Assembly (NCBI RefSeq): GCF_000371965.1
Contig: NZ_AQUO01000001.1
Span: 1,434,001-1,498,000 of the forward strand
Length of the DNA stretch: 64,000 nucleotides
Direction of reading: 5' to 3'
From: Paracoccus sp. N5
GTDB lineage: Bacteria > Pseudomonadota > Alphaproteobacteria > Rhodobacterales > Rhodobacteraceae
Part shown: positions 8,236-16,298 of the stretch, one piece after another
Position numbering within the stretch: position 1 is the stretch's first letter
How the letters are laid out: the number at the start of each line of letters is the position of its first letter
Made by a program: the position numbers and the translations under genes
The notes under the pieces: generated by a model
Database searches by the model: none
What the model saw: only the letters and a program-made list of their open reading frames with translations
What the model was told of the DNA's origin: nothing

Positions 8236-9258
8236 TCAGCCCTTTTTCAGCACGCGATTGCCCAGAAGCTCGGCGATCTGCACCGCGTTCAAGGCCGCGC
8301 CCTTGCGCAGGTTGTCGCTGACGCACCAGAAGTTCAGGCCGTTTTCCACGGTCACGTCCTGGCGGATGCGTGAGATGAAGGTCGCGAAATCGCCGACGCA
8401 TTCGACCGGCGTGGCGTAGCCGCCCGGCTCGCGCTTGTCGATGACCAGGATGCCCGGCGCCTCGCGCAGGATGTCGCGGGCCTCGTCCTCGTCCAGGAAA
8501 TCCTCGGTCTCGACGTTGATCGCCTCGGAATGGCCGACAAAGACCGGCACCCGCACGCAGGTCGCCGTGACCTTGATCGCAGGGTCGAGGATCTTCTTGG
8601 TCTCGGCCACCATCTTCCATTCTTCCTTGGTGTCGCCGCTGTCCAGGAAGACGTCGATCTGCGGGATCACGTTGAAGGCGATCTGCTTCTGGAACTTCTT
8701 CGGCTCGACCTCTTGCCCCGGGACATACATGCCCTTGGTCTGGTTCCAGAGCTCGTCCATGCCCTCTTTCCCGGCGCCCGACACCGACTGGTAGGTCGAG
8801 ACGACGACGCGCTTGATCCGGGCGCGGTCATGCAGCGGCTTCAGCGCCACCACCATCTGCGCGGTCGAGCAGTTGGGATTGGCGATGATCATTTTGTTGC
8901 GGTAATCCTCGATCGCGTCGGCGTTCACCTCGGGCACGATCAGCGGGATCTGCGGGTCGTAGCGATAGAGCGACGAGTTGTCGATCACCACGCAGCCCTG
9001 GCTGGCGGCGATGGGGGCATAGGTCTTGGTCGCGTCCGAGCCGATGGCGAACAACGCGATGTCGTAGCCGGTAAAGTCGAAACCCTCGATGTCCTTGCAT
9101 TTCAGGGTCTTGTCGCCATAGCTGACCTCAGTGCCAATGCTCCGGCGCGAAGCCAGAGCGACAACCTCATCGGCAGGAAACTCGCGCTCGGCGAGAATGT
9201 TCAGCATTTCACGGCCCACGTTCCCCGTGGCGCCGGCGACAACGACCTTGTAGCCCAT
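8236..9258 (-). CDS. asd: Aspartate-semialdehyde dehydrogenase
   Basis: NADPH-dependent reduction of aspartyl phosphate to aspartate semialdehyde, the branch-point step to lysine/diaminopimelate, threonine and methionine. Residues 1-15 carry the Rossmann motif VVVAGATGNVGREML. IANPNCSTAQ contains the catalytic Cys, SVSGAGKEGM is the substrate-binding loop and FVGHSEAINVE carries the conserved His. Length is 340 aa, normal for the short bacterial form. The ATG at 9258 has an AAGGAG Shine-Dalgarno about 10 nt upstream; the longer upstream frame is not needed. Transcribed alone. Very secure. Confidence 0.97.
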   Translation of the reverse strand: MGYKVVVAGATGNVGREMLNILAEREFPADEVVALASRRSIGTEVSYGDKTLKCKDIEGFDFTGYDIALFAIGSDATKTYAPIAASQGCVVIDNSSLYRYDPQIPLIVPEVNADAIEDYRNKMIIANPNCSTAQMVVALKPLHDRARIKRVVVSTYQSVSGAGKEGMDELWNQTKGMYVPGQEVEPKKFQKQIAFNVIPQIDVFLDSGDTKEEWKMVAETKKILDPAIKVTATCVRVPVFVGHSEAINVETEDFLDEDEARDILREAPGILVIDKREPGGYATPVECVGDFATFISRIRQDVTVENGLNFWCVSDNLRKGAALNAVQIAELLGNRVLKKG

Positions 9259-9358
9259 TGGGGGTCTCCTTCTAAAGGACGCCGCGATATAGGGCGATTC
9301 CCCGGAAAGGGAAAGCGAGATTTCGGCGAAACGACTGATGATATGGCGAAATATCGGC

Positions 9359-9973
9359 TTAATGCCGATGGATCCGGCGATCTGCCCGTTCCAGTTCCTG
9401 GACCCAGCGGGATTCCCCTGAAAAATCATGGGGAACCTGTTCGGCGCTTCGCCGGCCCGACAGCGACAGCGAGGCGAAGAAATCGAAGCCGTAGAGGTCG
9501 AGCCGCGCCATGTCGGACCGCGCGATCAGGTCGATCATCATGGCGCCGGTGGTGGGCGGGGCGCCCAGCCGGTCCTTCAGCGCGCGATAGTCGGCCAGCG
9601 GATGCAGGTAGAAGCCGGGGCCGGTCGCCGTCCGCCAGTCCAGCCGCTTGCGCTTGGGCGACATCCACAGGATGCGGGCGGGGGCGATGCGGCTGCGGTC
9701 CGCGTCGGACAGGCGCGTGGCCAGCGCCAGCCAGTCGGTGCGGGTGCCGTGGCTGGCGGCCGCGGGCATCGGCGCGCGGTTGATGCGGATCACCAGGTCG
9801 GCCGCGTCGATGGCGGCGCCGTGATCGGTCTGTGCCAGCGCGCGGGCATTGCCGATCAGCGCGATGCGCTTGCCCGCAAGATCCGCCAGCAGCGCGGATT
9901 GCGGCACCGACAGGCGCTGCAGCGCGGATTCGTCGCGCAGAGTGCGGGCGATCAGGAAGCCGAGGCGGGTCAC
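9359..9973 (-). CDS. Glycosyltransferase family 29-like (sialyltransferase-fold) protein
   Basis: A 204-aa protein whose N-terminal part resembles the GT29/sialyltransferase-like fold: KRIALIGNARALAQ, DAADLVIRINRAPMPAA, then TGAMMIDLIARSDMARLDL and YGFDFFASLSLSG. This matches the bacterial proteins annotated 'glycosyltransferase family 29' in capsule and LPS loci. The likely start is GTG at 9973, overlapping the upstream glycosyltransferase stop by four bases (GTGA), so the two are translationally coupled. It ends in a basic/His tail (RRIHRH). Substrate unknown; polysaccharide decoration is inferred from its partner gene. Confidence 0.7.
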   Translation of the reverse strand: MTRLGFLIARTLRDESALQRLSVPQSALLADLAGKRIALIGNARALAQTDHGAAIDAADLVIRINRAPMPAAASHGTRTDWLALATRLSDADRSRIAPARILWMSPKRKRLDWRTATGPGFYLHPLADYRALKDRLGAPPTTGAMMIDLIARSDMARLDLYGFDFFASLSLSGRRSAEQVPHDFSGESRWVQELERADRRIHRH

Positions 9974-11001
9974 GCCAGCAGCCTGCGATAGACCTCGACG
10001 ATGGCGCGGGCCTCGCCCTCGATGGCGTGGTTTGCGGCGACATGGGCGCGGGCGGCTTGGCCAGCGGCCTGGCGGCCGGCGTCGTCGTCGAGCCAACGCG
10101 CCAGAGCATCGGTCAGCGCGTCCACGTCCTCGCGCGCGACCAGGCTGCCGGTCTCGCCGTCGCGGATCAGCGTCTCATAGGCGCCGACGCGGGCGGCGAC
10201 GGTGGGAACGCCGCAGGCCGCGGCCTCCAGCGGGGTCAGGCCGAAGCCCTCCCACCGCGCCGGGGCGGCGAACAGGTCGATGGCTTGGTAGTTGCGCACG
10301 ACCTGCTCCCACGGCACTTCGCCCAGGAACCGGATGCGGTCCGACAGGCCGGCGGCGGCGATGCGGGATCGCAGATCGTCGGTGAACGCCTGGTTGTCGG
10401 CGGTGACGCGGCCGGTGAAGATCAGCCGGGCGCGCGGCCGGGTTGGGAACAGGCGCAGCGCTGCCTCGACCAGCAGGTCCACGCCCTTCTGCGCCCGAAC
10501 GCGGCCGAAGCAGCCGATGACGATGTCCTCGGGCGCAAAGCCCAGTTCGGCCCGCAGCACCGCGCGGTCGGGGGCGGGGTGAAAGACCGATAGATCGACG
10601 CCGTGCAGGATCACCGCCGCCGGGCGTTCCAGATAGCTCGCGGCTTGCGGCGAGGTGGCGATCAGCGCGTCCTGTTGCCGGATCAGCCAGCGGGTGAACC
10701 CCGTATGTTGTCTTTGCGCGGCCGATGTAAACAACAATTTGTATTTGCGTCGCAAGATCCGGCGCAGAACCAGTCCCAGCGCCATCTCGGTATTGCGGCG
10801 GGCGTGCCAGACCCGCCAGCGATCGCGGGGCAGGGTGGCGGCGCGGCGCAGCGGGATATGCGGCAGCGCGGGGGGCAGCCCCGGCCCGGTGGTGACGATG
10901 CCGATCATCCGCGCCTGCACCGGGATCAGCCGCACCACAGTCGCCGTGACGCCCGACAGGCGGCGCTTCAGGTTGGGGGCGACGACCTCGATCTCAGCCA
11001 T
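9970..11001 (-). CDS. Glycosyltransferase family 4
   Basis: GT-B fold retaining glycosyltransferase of 343 aa. The C-terminal domain has IGCFGRVRAQKGVDLLVEA, the usual GT4 first block, then RIRFLGEVPWEQV and APARWEGFGLTPLEAAACG, containing the E-x7-E-like donor-binding motif. The N-terminal acceptor domain includes LIATSPQAASYLERPAAVI and GVDLSVFHP. Likely builds a cell-surface polysaccharide or LPS core in the cytoplasm. The ATG at 11001 overlaps the stop of the upstream MFS gene by 8 bp, and its own stop overlaps the GT29-like gene. Donor and acceptor sugars cannot be told from sequence. Confidence 0.9.
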   Translation of the reverse strand: MAEIEVVAPNLKRRLSGVTATVVRLIPVQARMIGIVTTGPGLPPALPHIPLRRAATLPRDRWRVWHARRNTEMALGLVLRRILRRKYKLLFTSAAQRQHTGFTRWLIRQQDALIATSPQAASYLERPAAVILHGVDLSVFHPAPDRAVLRAELGFAPEDIVIGCFGRVRAQKGVDLLVEAALRLFPTRPRARLIFTGRVTADNQAFTDDLRSRIAAAGLSDRIRFLGEVPWEQVVRNYQAIDLFAAPARWEGFGLTPLEAAACGVPTVAARVGAYETLIRDGETGSLVAREDVDALTDALARWLDDDAGRQAAGQAARAHVAANHAIEGEARAIVEVYRRLLA

Positions 11002-12187
11002 GGCGATCCTCGGGACTGAACAGATAGACAAGCAATCCGATGACCAGCGGTATCAGGAAGAACAGGAAGATGTAACCGTAAGCCGTGGCTGGCGGCTGGC
11101 TGGCCGAGGCCGAAAGATACACCGGCCGCGACAGGAACTGCATCACCCCCACGCCCGAGATCGAGATCATGTTCATGAAGGTGATGCCGCGTCCGACCAG
11201 ATGCGGCGGCAGAAAGGCCCGGCCATGCGACATGATCAGAGAATAGTTGCTGTCCGAGATGCAGACCATGACCAGCAGCACCGAGGACAGCCCCAGGCTG
11301 AGCCCGGGCGCCAGCCACAGGCTTGCCAGCACCGCGCAAAGCAGCAGCGTGTTCGCCAGCGAGGTGCGCTTGTCCGAGCCGAGCAGCCGCACCGCCCGCC
11401 CCACCGACAGGTTCGCCGTGACCATCGCCAGCCCCATGCCCAGCGTCACCCAGCCGATCAGGTAGTCGCTGGCGCCAAAGACCTCGGCCAGGTAGGGCCC
11501 GGCCCAGAGTCCGCGGATGCAGGCCGAGGCGGCATAGGTGATGCCCAGGAGCGGCAGGATCGCCCAGAGCTCGCGCACCTTCAGCAGGGCGCGCAGCGAG
11601 CCGATGGGATGCGTGCCCTCGGGTCGGGGCGGGTTCTTGACGCAGGCGTAGATCGTGGCCGAGACCGCCAGGGTGATCAGCGCCAGGATGGCCAGCGTCT
11701 CGCGCCAGCCGATGCCGTTGACCACCCAGACCAGCGGCGCGGCGCCCAGCATGTTGCCAAGCGAGCCCAGCCCGACCACCGCGCCGCCCGCCGCGCTCAT
11801 CGAGGCGGGGGGCAGGGTGCGGGCAAAGATGAAGAAGCTGCCCATCATCACCGGCGCGCAGCCGACACCCAACAGCGCCATGGCGACATGCAGGTGCCAG
11901 GGCGCCTGCGCCAGGGCAAAGACCGCCGCCCCGCCACCGCCCCCCAGCGCCAGCAGCACCGAGACGGTCTCGCGCGGGCCCCAGCGGTCCAGCGCCCAGC
12001 CGACCGGGATCTGCATGGCGGCAAAGGCGATGTACCAAAGCCCCGAGGACAGCGCGAGATCGGCCGGCCCCGCCGCGAGCTCGGCATGCAGCGTCGGCGA
12101 CAGCACCGCGAGACAGGCGCGATAGAACTGGCTGAGCGTATAGCCCAGCACGAGGGACATCAGTCCCGGCGACATGATCCAGCGCAT
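10994..12187 (-). CDS. MFS transporter
   Basis: A 397-aa major facilitator with 12 predicted hydrophobic segments. The loop after TM2 has GWALDRWGPRETV, close to the MFS signature GxxxDRxGRR. A central basic loop lies near residue 200 (KNPPRPEGTHPIGSL). The start MRWIMSPG at 12187 is preferred because AAGGGGG precedes it; a longer start 33 nt upstream exists. First gene of an overlapping trio with two glycosyltransferases, so it may export or import a molecule linked to glycan synthesis, though MFS genes are often placed by chance. Substrate unknown. Confidence 0.85.
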   Translation of the reverse strand: MRWIMSPGLMSLVLGYTLSQFYRACLAVLSPTLHAELAAGPADLALSSGLWYIAFAAMQIPVGWALDRWGPRETVSVLLALGGGGGAAVFALAQAPWHLHVAMALLGVGCAPVMMGSFFIFARTLPPASMSAAGGAVVGLGSLGNMLGAAPLVWVVNGIGWRETLAILALITLAVSATIYACVKNPPRPEGTHPIGSLRALLKVRELWAILPLLGITYAASACIRGLWAGPYLAEVFGASDYLIGWVTLGMGLAMVTANLSVGRAVRLLGSDKRTSLANTLLLCAVLASLWLAPGLSLGLSSVLLVMVCISDSNYSLIMSHGRAFLPPHLVGRGITFMNMISISGVGVMQFLSRPVYLSASASQPPATAYGYIFLFFLIPLVIGLLVYLFSPEDRHG

Positions 12188-12244
12188 GGTTCCCCCTTTG
12201 CGCCGGCGAAGCTGCGTCACGCCGCCGGAAAGTTCAACCCGGCC

Positions 12245-13066
12245 TTATTGCGTGACCAGGGGCGAGTCCCAGGCCTGCAACGGCGCCTCGCTCCAGTCGC
12301 CATAGGTGGCATTCGGGAAGACGATCCAGTCGGCGCCGAAATGGGCGGCGTTCTTGTCGACCTCGCCGCGCTTCACGTCCAGCGGCACCTTGCGGAAGGC
12401 GGCGTCGAAATCGGCCAGCGTGTCGCCCAGCAGCAGCACGATCTGGTGATCCTTGGCGGCCACGGCGCGGCGCTCGGCCTTGGAGGGACCGTAAAGCAGC
12501 ACGTTGTCATCTCGGACCTGCGGGAAGCCCAGCTCCTTCAGCGTGGCGATGGTCGCGGCCTTGTTCTCGGGCTCGCTGAACCGGTCCGAGATGTAATAGA
12601 TCGCCACGCCCGCTTTGTCGGCGAAATCGAAGAACGCCAGCGCGCCGGGGATCGGGGTCGGATGGCCCTTCAGCTCCCAATCGCCCCAGGTGTCCCAGGT
12701 GTCGTAGACGTGGCATTCCTGCATGTCGCGCACCAGAAGCGCGCTGTTGTCGATGGCGGTTTCGTCCAGGTCGGTGACAATGGCCAGCTTCCCCGGATCC
12801 TCGGCCTTGGCGATGGCGGCTTCCAGATTGGCCTTGGCCAGCGCATAGGCCTGCAATTGCAGGGCCCGCACCTCGGCCGATTGCTGCTGATAGCGCAGGC
12901 CCATGGCGAATTCGCGGACCTGGCATTGCGGCGTCGTGGCCGCGTCCTGCGCCATGGTGTCCTGGGACACGGCGTCCTGCGCCATGGCGGCCGGAGTCAG
13001 CAGGGTGGGGGCCAGCAGGGCAAGGGACAGCACGCCCGGCACCAGGCGGGCAAGAGGATGAGACAT
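12245..13066 (-). CDS. Periplasmic HAD acid phosphatase (e(P4)/class C family)
   Basis: A 273-aa exported phosphatase with a signal peptide ending near TPAAMA (residue 30). The HAD nucleophile motif is VTDLDETAIDN (DxDxT), motif II is YYISDRF, the basic residue lies in the KAERRAV region, and motif IV is LLLGDTLADF. This is the organisation of the 5'-nucleotidase lipoprotein e(P4)/HAD class C group. It lacks a lipobox Cys, so it is probably soluble in the periplasm. It would dephosphorylate nucleotides or other phosphomonoesters for uptake. A GGGGAG Shine-Dalgarno sits 8 nt before the ATG at 13066; an upstream ATG in frame (13084) is less likely. Confidence 0.87.
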   Translation of the reverse strand: MSHPLARLVPGVLSLALLAPTLLTPAAMAQDAVSQDTMAQDAATTPQCQVREFAMGLRYQQQSAEVRALQLQAYALAKANLEAAIAKAEDPGKLAIVTDLDETAIDNSALLVRDMQECHVYDTWDTWGDWELKGHPTPIPGALAFFDFADKAGVAIYYISDRFSEPENKAATIATLKELGFPQVRDDNVLLYGPSKAERRAVAAKDHQIVLLLGDTLADFDAAFRKVPLDVKRGEVDKNAAHFGADWIVFPNATYGDWSEAPLQAWDSPLVTQ

Positions 13067-13119
13067 GGAAAACTCCCCGTTCATGACGGCGCTTTCTGCG
13101 CCTGACCGGAGAGGCTAAT

Positions 13120-13146
13120 TTTTGTTGATTGACCCGTCAAACAAAA
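13120..13146. terminator. AT-rich inverted repeat between MFS and phosphatase genes
   Basis: TTTTGTTGA (13120-13128) and TCAAACAAAA (13137-13146) pair with one bulged base around an 8-nt loop, directly after the stop of the leftward MFS gene. It could be a weak terminator or an operator for the phosphatase gene, whose start is about 55 bp further left. AT-rich stems are uncommon here. Confidence 0.35.
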
Positions 13147-14403
13147 TCAGGCCGCCGCCAGCCGGGCCGGCGCCTCGCGCACCGGCAGGTGGATCAGCGC
13201 GCTGAAGGCGCCGACGCCGACGCCGACCCACCAGACCAGGGTATAATCGCCATGGATGTCATACATCTTGCCGCCCAGCCAGACGCCCAGGAACGAGCCG
13301 AGCTGGTGGCTCAGGAACACGAAGCCGTAAAGCGTGCCCATGTAGCGCAGCCCGTAGATATAGGCGACGAGGCCGGAGGTCAGCGGCACCGTCGCCAGCC
13401 AAAGCGCCCCCATGACCAGCGAGAAGACGATGACGCTGCCGGGCGTGATCGGCATCAGGATGAAGGCGGCGGCGGCGATGGTGCGCAGGGTATAGATCCC
13501 GGCCAGCAGGTATTTCTTGCTATAGCGCTTGCCGAGCCAGCCGGCGAAGATCGAGCCGGCGATATTCGCCAGCCCGATCAGCGAGATGGCGGCCGCGCCC
13601 AGCGTCGAGGTGGTGGTGATGCCGATCCCGGCCAGCATGCCGCCCGGCGCGATCGGGCCGCACATCTCGGTCACCATGGCCGGGAAATGCGCGGTGATGA
13701 AGGCGAGCTGGTAGCCGCAGGAAAAGAAGCCGGCGAAGATCATCAGATAGGACGGGTCGGTGAAGGCGCGCTTCAAGACCGCGCCCATGCTCTCTTCCAG
13801 CTCGCTGCGGCTGGCGGGCTTGCCGCCGCCCAGCAGCGGCAGGAAGAACAGGCAGGCCAAGACGATGACGCCGAAGATCACGAACACCGACTGCCACGGG
13901 TATTGCAGCAGCAGGATCTCGGCCAGGGGCGCGCCGAAGACCTGCCCGGCCGAGCCGGCGGCGGTGCCGATCCCCAGCGCCAGGCTGCGATTCTCGTCGC
14001 TGGCGGCGCGGCCGATCACCGCCAGGATGACGCCGAAGCCGGTGCCGGCGATGCCGAACCCGACCATCACCTCCAGAAGCTGCATGGTCAGCGGGTCGCT
14101 GGCATAGGCGGTCAGGATCAGCCCGGCGGAATACAGAAAGGCGCCGATGATGACCGACCAGCGGTCGCCCCAGCGTTCGGCCAGGGCGCCGAAGATCGGC
14201 TGGCCGATGCCCCAGGCCAGGTTCTGGATGGCGATGGCCAGGCTGAACTCGGCGCGCGGCCAGTCGAATTCCTGCGCGATGGGGATCTGGAAGACGCCGA
14301 AGCTGGCGCGCAGCGCGAAGTTGATCAGCAGGATGATGGATCCCCCGACCAGGACGGCGGTGAAGAGCGGCGCGCGCGCGCTTGCGGATGTGCTTGCGGA
14401 CAT
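13147..14403 (-). CDS. MFS transporter (oxalate/formate antiporter-like family)
   Basis: A 418-aa, 12-TM major facilitator. Seen are SFGVFQIPIAQEF in TM1-loop and GIGQPIFGALAERWGDRW (motif A variant between TM2 and TM3). The region IGLANIAGSIFAGWLGKRYS in the second half repeats the motif A pattern. These resemble the OFA/monocarboxylate group. The ATG follows AAGGGGGGG. It stands alone, with an AT-rich inverted repeat after its stop and a divergent GST gene 135 bp away. Substrate not determinable; organic anions are typical of the group. Confidence 0.85.
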   Translation of the reverse strand: MSASTSASARAPLFTAVLVGGSIILLINFALRASFGVFQIPIAQEFDWPRAEFSLAIAIQNLAWGIGQPIFGALAERWGDRWSVIIGAFLYSAGLILTAYASDPLTMQLLEVMVGFGIAGTGFGVILAVIGRAASDENRSLALGIGTAAGSAGQVFGAPLAEILLLQYPWQSVFVIFGVIVLACLFFLPLLGGGKPASRSELEESMGAVLKRAFTDPSYLMIFAGFFSCGYQLAFITAHFPAMVTEMCGPIAPGGMLAGIGITTTSTLGAAAISLIGLANIAGSIFAGWLGKRYSKKYLLAGIYTLRTIAAAAFILMPITPGSVIVFSLVMGALWLATVPLTSGLVAYIYGLRYMGTLYGFVFLSHQLGSFLGVWLGGKMYDIHGDYTLVWWVGVGVGAFSALIHLPVREAPARLAAA

Positions 14404-14538
14404 GGCGCCCCCCCTTTGCAGCCCGCCATTCCTGCGCCGGGCCGCGCGCGGCGTCAATGCCGCTCATTGCCTGGCGGGCCGGCGGGCGATAGGCTTGGAT
14501 CAGGGATGGTGAAGTTCCGGGATCGCGAAAAGGCCGCC

Positions 14539-15126
14539 ATGTATCAAGTCATTGGAACCGCGCAAAGCCGCGCCCTGCGCGTGCTGTGGATGCTCGAGGA
14601 ACTGGGCCAGCCCTACGACCACCTGGCGGTGAACCCGCATAGCGAAAGGGTCACGCCCTTCAATCCGGCCGGCAAGGTGCCGGTGCTGGTGGCGGATGGC
14701 ACGCCGATCACCGATTCGACCGCGATCCTGACCTATCTCGCCGACAAGCACGGCGCGCTGACCCACCCGGCCGGCACGCTGGACCGGGCGCGCCAGGACA
14801 GCCTGACGCAATTCGTGCTGGACGAATTCGACGCGGCGCTGTGGCTCGCGGCGCGGCACAGCTTCATCCTGCCCGAGGAGATGCGGCTTGCGGCGATCAA
14901 GAACACGCTGCGCTGGGAATTCGAACGCAGCCAGAAGACGCTGGTGCATCGCATGGCCGAGGACGGCTTCCTGATGGGCGAGCGCATGACCGTGCCCGAC
15001 ATCATCCTGGCGCATTGCCTGACCTGGGCGCTGACGGCGCGCTTTCCGATCGTCGAACACCGGCTGACGGATTACCTGGAGCGGATGCGGGCGCGGCCGG
15101 GCTTTCAGCGCGCTTCGGCCAGATAG
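14539..15126 (+). CDS. Glutathione S-transferase family protein
   Basis: A 195-aa GST. The N-terminal thioredoxin-like domain (1-75) has SRALRVLWMLEEL, NPAGKVPVLV with the cis-Pro, and TDSTAILTYLADK, which holds the Ser/Thr binding the gamma-glutamyl group. The C-terminal helical domain includes MTVPDIILAHCL, an N-capping-box-like GST signature. It would conjugate glutathione or reduce electrophiles in the cytoplasm. MYQVIG at 14539 is chosen as the usual family start; an in-frame ATG at 14506 would add 11 residues. The 3' end overlaps the convergent flavoprotein gene by 22 bp. Confidence 0.9.
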   Translation: MYQVIGTAQSRALRVLWMLEELGQPYDHLAVNPHSERVTPFNPAGKVPVLVADGTPITDSTAILTYLADKHGALTHPAGTLDRARQDSLTQFVLDEFDAALWLAARHSFILPEEMRLAAIKNTLRWEFERSQKTLVHRMAEDGFLMGERMTVPDIILAHCLTWALTARFPIVEHRLTDYLERMRARPGFQRASAR

Positions 15127-16298
15127 GCGGCGGCTCCGAAGCCCGCCAGCCGCCCGGTGGCCAGGCAGCCGGTCAGCAGATAGCCACCGGTCGGCGCCTC
15201 CCAGTCCAGCATCTCGCCAGCGGCAAAGACGCCGGGCAGGGCGCGCAGCTCCAGCCGCTCGGTCAGGCTCGCGCCGGTGATACCCCCGGCTGACGAAATC
15301 GCCCGCTCCAGCCCCATCGGCCCGTCGTGGCGCAGCCGCAGCGCCTTGGCGTGCGCCGCCAGCCGCTCGGGATCATTGGGCAGCGGCTGGCCCCATTCCA
15401 GCAGCAGCGCCGCCCGCAGGGGATCGCCCAGCACCCGCCGCAGCCGGTTGCCCACCGACAGCTTCGCCGGCGCCCTGGCGAAACGCCGCGCCAGTTCCTC
15501 GATGGCCAGGTCGGGCGCCAGATCGACGAAGGCCTCGGCCCCGTCCCGCATCGAGGCCGCGAGTTCATAGACGCCGCCGCCCTCGATGCCATGCCGGGTG
15601 ACCACCCATTCGCCGCGTCCGACCTGGCCACCGACATGCAGCGCCACGCCCTTGACCGCCTGGCCGAAATGCCGCGCCATCTGCGCCGACCAGCCGACGC
15701 GAAAGCCCATGTTCGCCGGCCGGAACGGCGCCACCGCAACGCCCCGCGCCGCGAGCCACGGCACCCAGGCCGCGTCCGATCCCAGCCGCGGCCAGCTCGC
15801 CCCGCCAAGCGCCAGCACCACCACCTGCGGCCGCAGGACCTGAACCCCGCCCGGCACATCGAAGCGCCAGCCATCGCCGTCAAACCCGCTCCAGCGCCAG
15901 CGCGTCCGCAGCGCGACGCCCGCGCCCGCCAGCCGCGCCAGCCAGGCCCGCAGCAGCGGCGAGGCCTTCATCCCGACCGGGAACACCCGCCCGGTCGAGC
16001 CGGTGAACAGCTCCATCCCCAACCCGCGCGCCCAGGCCATCACCGCCTCGGGCCCGATTTCTTTGCTCTGCAAATACCCCGGGGGAGTCCGCAGGACGGG
16101 GGCAGAGCCCCCATAATGCGCCGCAAAATCCGCGAAGGGTTCGGCCCTGGTCAGGTTCAGCCCGGATTTCCCCGCCATCAGGAACTTGCGCGCCGGGGTC
16201 GGCATCGCCTCGGCCACCACCACCCGGACGCCCTGCCCAGCCAGCACTTCGGCCGCCATCAGCCCGGCCGGTCCGGCGCCGATCACCAGCGCCTGCAT
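15105..16298 (-). CDS. HI0933/BaiN-like FAD-dependent oxidoreductase (TIGR03862-type) with in-frame repeat
   Basis: A 397-aa flavoprotein with an N-terminal FAD-binding Rossmann motif (LVIGAGPAGLMAAEVLA, residues 4-20), GKSGLNLTR (44-51) and GRVFPVGMKASPLLRAWL. The C-terminal FAD motif is GVFAAGEMLDWEAPTGGYLL with QxA-like SGRLAGF. This is the HI0933/YhiN-type family, whose substrates are mostly unknown. Residues 62-81 (from YGGSAPVLR to SKEI) coincide exactly with a 56-bp palindromic repeat of intergenic type, replacing or extending a segment of family sequence. The ATG overlaps the holA stop by one base. It is the last gene of the leuS-lptE-holA operon. Confidence 0.88.
   Translation of the reverse strand: MQALVIGAGPAGLMAAEVLAGQGVRVVVAEAMPTPARKFLMAGKSGLNLTRAEPFADFAAHYGGSAPVLRTPPGYLQSKEIGPEAVMAWARGLGMELFTGSTGRVFPVGMKASPLLRAWLARLAGAGVALRTRWRWSGFDGDGWRFDVPGGVQVLRPQVVVLALGGASWPRLGSDAAWVPWLAARGVAVAPFRPANMGFRVGWSAQMARHFGQAVKGVALHVGGQVGRGEWVVTRHGIEGGGVYELAASMRDGAEAFVDLAPDLAIEELARRFARAPAKLSVGNRLRRVLGDPLRAALLLEWGQPLPNDPERLAAHAKALRLRHDGPMGLERAISSAGGITGASLTERLELRALPGVFAAGEMLDWEAPTGGYLLTGCLATGRLAGFGAAAYLAEAR
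16057..16112 (-). repeat. Palindromic intergenic-type repeat inserted in frame in a coding sequence
   Basis: Read leftwards, the element has three parts. A GGGGGC-TCT-GCCCCC hairpin is at 16098-16112. An 11-bp GTCCTGCGGAC dyad is at 16087-16097. Then, after TCCCCC, comes the core GGGTATTTGCAGAGCAAAGAA (16059-16079). The core matches the one at 60654-60674 in 18 of 21 positions. It lies wholly inside the flavoprotein gene and is translated as about 19 residues without breaking the frame. Confidence 0.75.
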
